Positions 5,181-5,320 of a stretch of 5,320 nucleotides of DNA are shown one piece after another. The notes under the pieces are model-generated. The model was not told where the DNA came from. It worked only from the letters and a program-made list of their open reading frames with translations, and made no database searches. The stretch comes from Bacillota bacterium. GTDB lineage: Bacteria > Bacillota > Clostridia > Christensenellales > CAG-138. The DNA lies in contig JAEXTB010000171.1 of the NCBI GenBank assembly GCA_023453725.1, forward strand, positions 1 through 5,320, read 5' to 3'. Every line of letters begins with the position of its first letter. The first letter of the stretch is position 1. The position numbers were made by a program, and so were the translations under genes.

Positions 5181-5320
5181 ACAGACATCCCTGGATATGA
5201 CCAGAAACATAGGCATAATGGCGCATATAGACGCCGGAAAGACCACGACCACCGAACGTATCCTTTTTTACACGGGCAAGATCCATAAGGTGGGCGAGGT
5301 GCATGAAGGCGCCGCTACGA
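5173..5320 (+). CDS. fusA: Elongation factor G (3'-truncated by window)
   Basis: EF-G is the GTPase that drives tRNA-mRNA translocation and, with the ribosome recycling factor, subunit splitting. Only the first 49 codons are visible. They begin MPRQTSLDMTRNIGIMAHID and contain the G1 P-loop AHIDAGKTT (17-25) with K23 and T24, followed by TERILFYTGKIHKVGEVHEGAAT leading into switch I. This is the canonical EF-G N-terminus; LepA and tetracycline-resistance protection proteins differ in this region. ATG 5173 was chosen because it begins the conserved MPR start and has GGAAAGGA (5157-5164) 8 nt upstream. A GTG at 5167 is in frame but only 2 nt from that site. The gene follows rpsG as in the usual str operon, with tuf expected downstream, but the unusually long 144-nt leader suggests separate control. 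Confidence 0.98.
   Translation, partial: MPRQTSLDMTRNIGIMAHIDAGKTTTTERILFYTGKIHKVGEVHEGAAT

Overview
The window looks like a piece of a Firmicutes chromosome, most likely class Clostridia: the junction between the rpoBC transcription unit and the str (streptomycin) ribosomal-protein operon. The evidence is the order rpoC, a small extra ORF, an L7Ae/YbxF-type gene, rpsL, rpsG, fusA, all on the + strand. An L7Ae-family gene directly upstream of rpsL is typical of Firmicutes. The S12 protein is the short 124-residue form, without the N-terminal insertion of Bacillus S12. The RpoC trigger loop lacks the large insertion found in Proteobacteria. Base composition is moderately GC-rich by eye, so a mid-GC clostridial lineage (for example a gut member) fits, but I cannot name a genus.

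Layout. Positions 1-2753 hold the 3' two-thirds or so of rpoC, cut by the window start; the active-site region, bridge helix, trigger loop and C-terminal zinc site are all present. Eleven bases later a 248-codon ORF (2765-3511) begins. It encodes a cysteine-rich protein with two membrane spans that I do not recognise, inserted where many Firmicutes have only the L7Ae gene. At 3558-3586 there is a near-consensus extended -10 sigma-A promoter. A perfect 13-bp inverted repeat overlaps the promoter's -10 end and start point. A leader of about 125 nt then leads to an 81-residue L7Ae/YbxF homologue (3718-3963). A terminator-like hairpin with a U-rich tail (4014-4044) separates this gene from rpsL (4170-4544) and rpsG (4558-5028), which are tightly spaced. 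A 144-nt gap before fusA (from 5173, cut by the window end) holds several overlapping hairpins and a possible 18-codon leader ORF whose stop lies inside the start of fusA.

How it works together. The conserved genes make the catalytic subunit of RNA polymerase, two 30S proteins (S12 in the decoding centre, S7 as the 3'-major-domain nucleator), a kink-turn RNA-binding protein and elongation factor G. The unusual content is not in these core genes. It is the unidentified Cys-rich membrane protein and the dense regulatory architecture between genes: promoter plus inverted repeat, internal terminator or attenuator, and structured fusA leader. These would allow rplGB, rpsL-rpsG and fusA to be expressed at different levels although they sit in one gene row.
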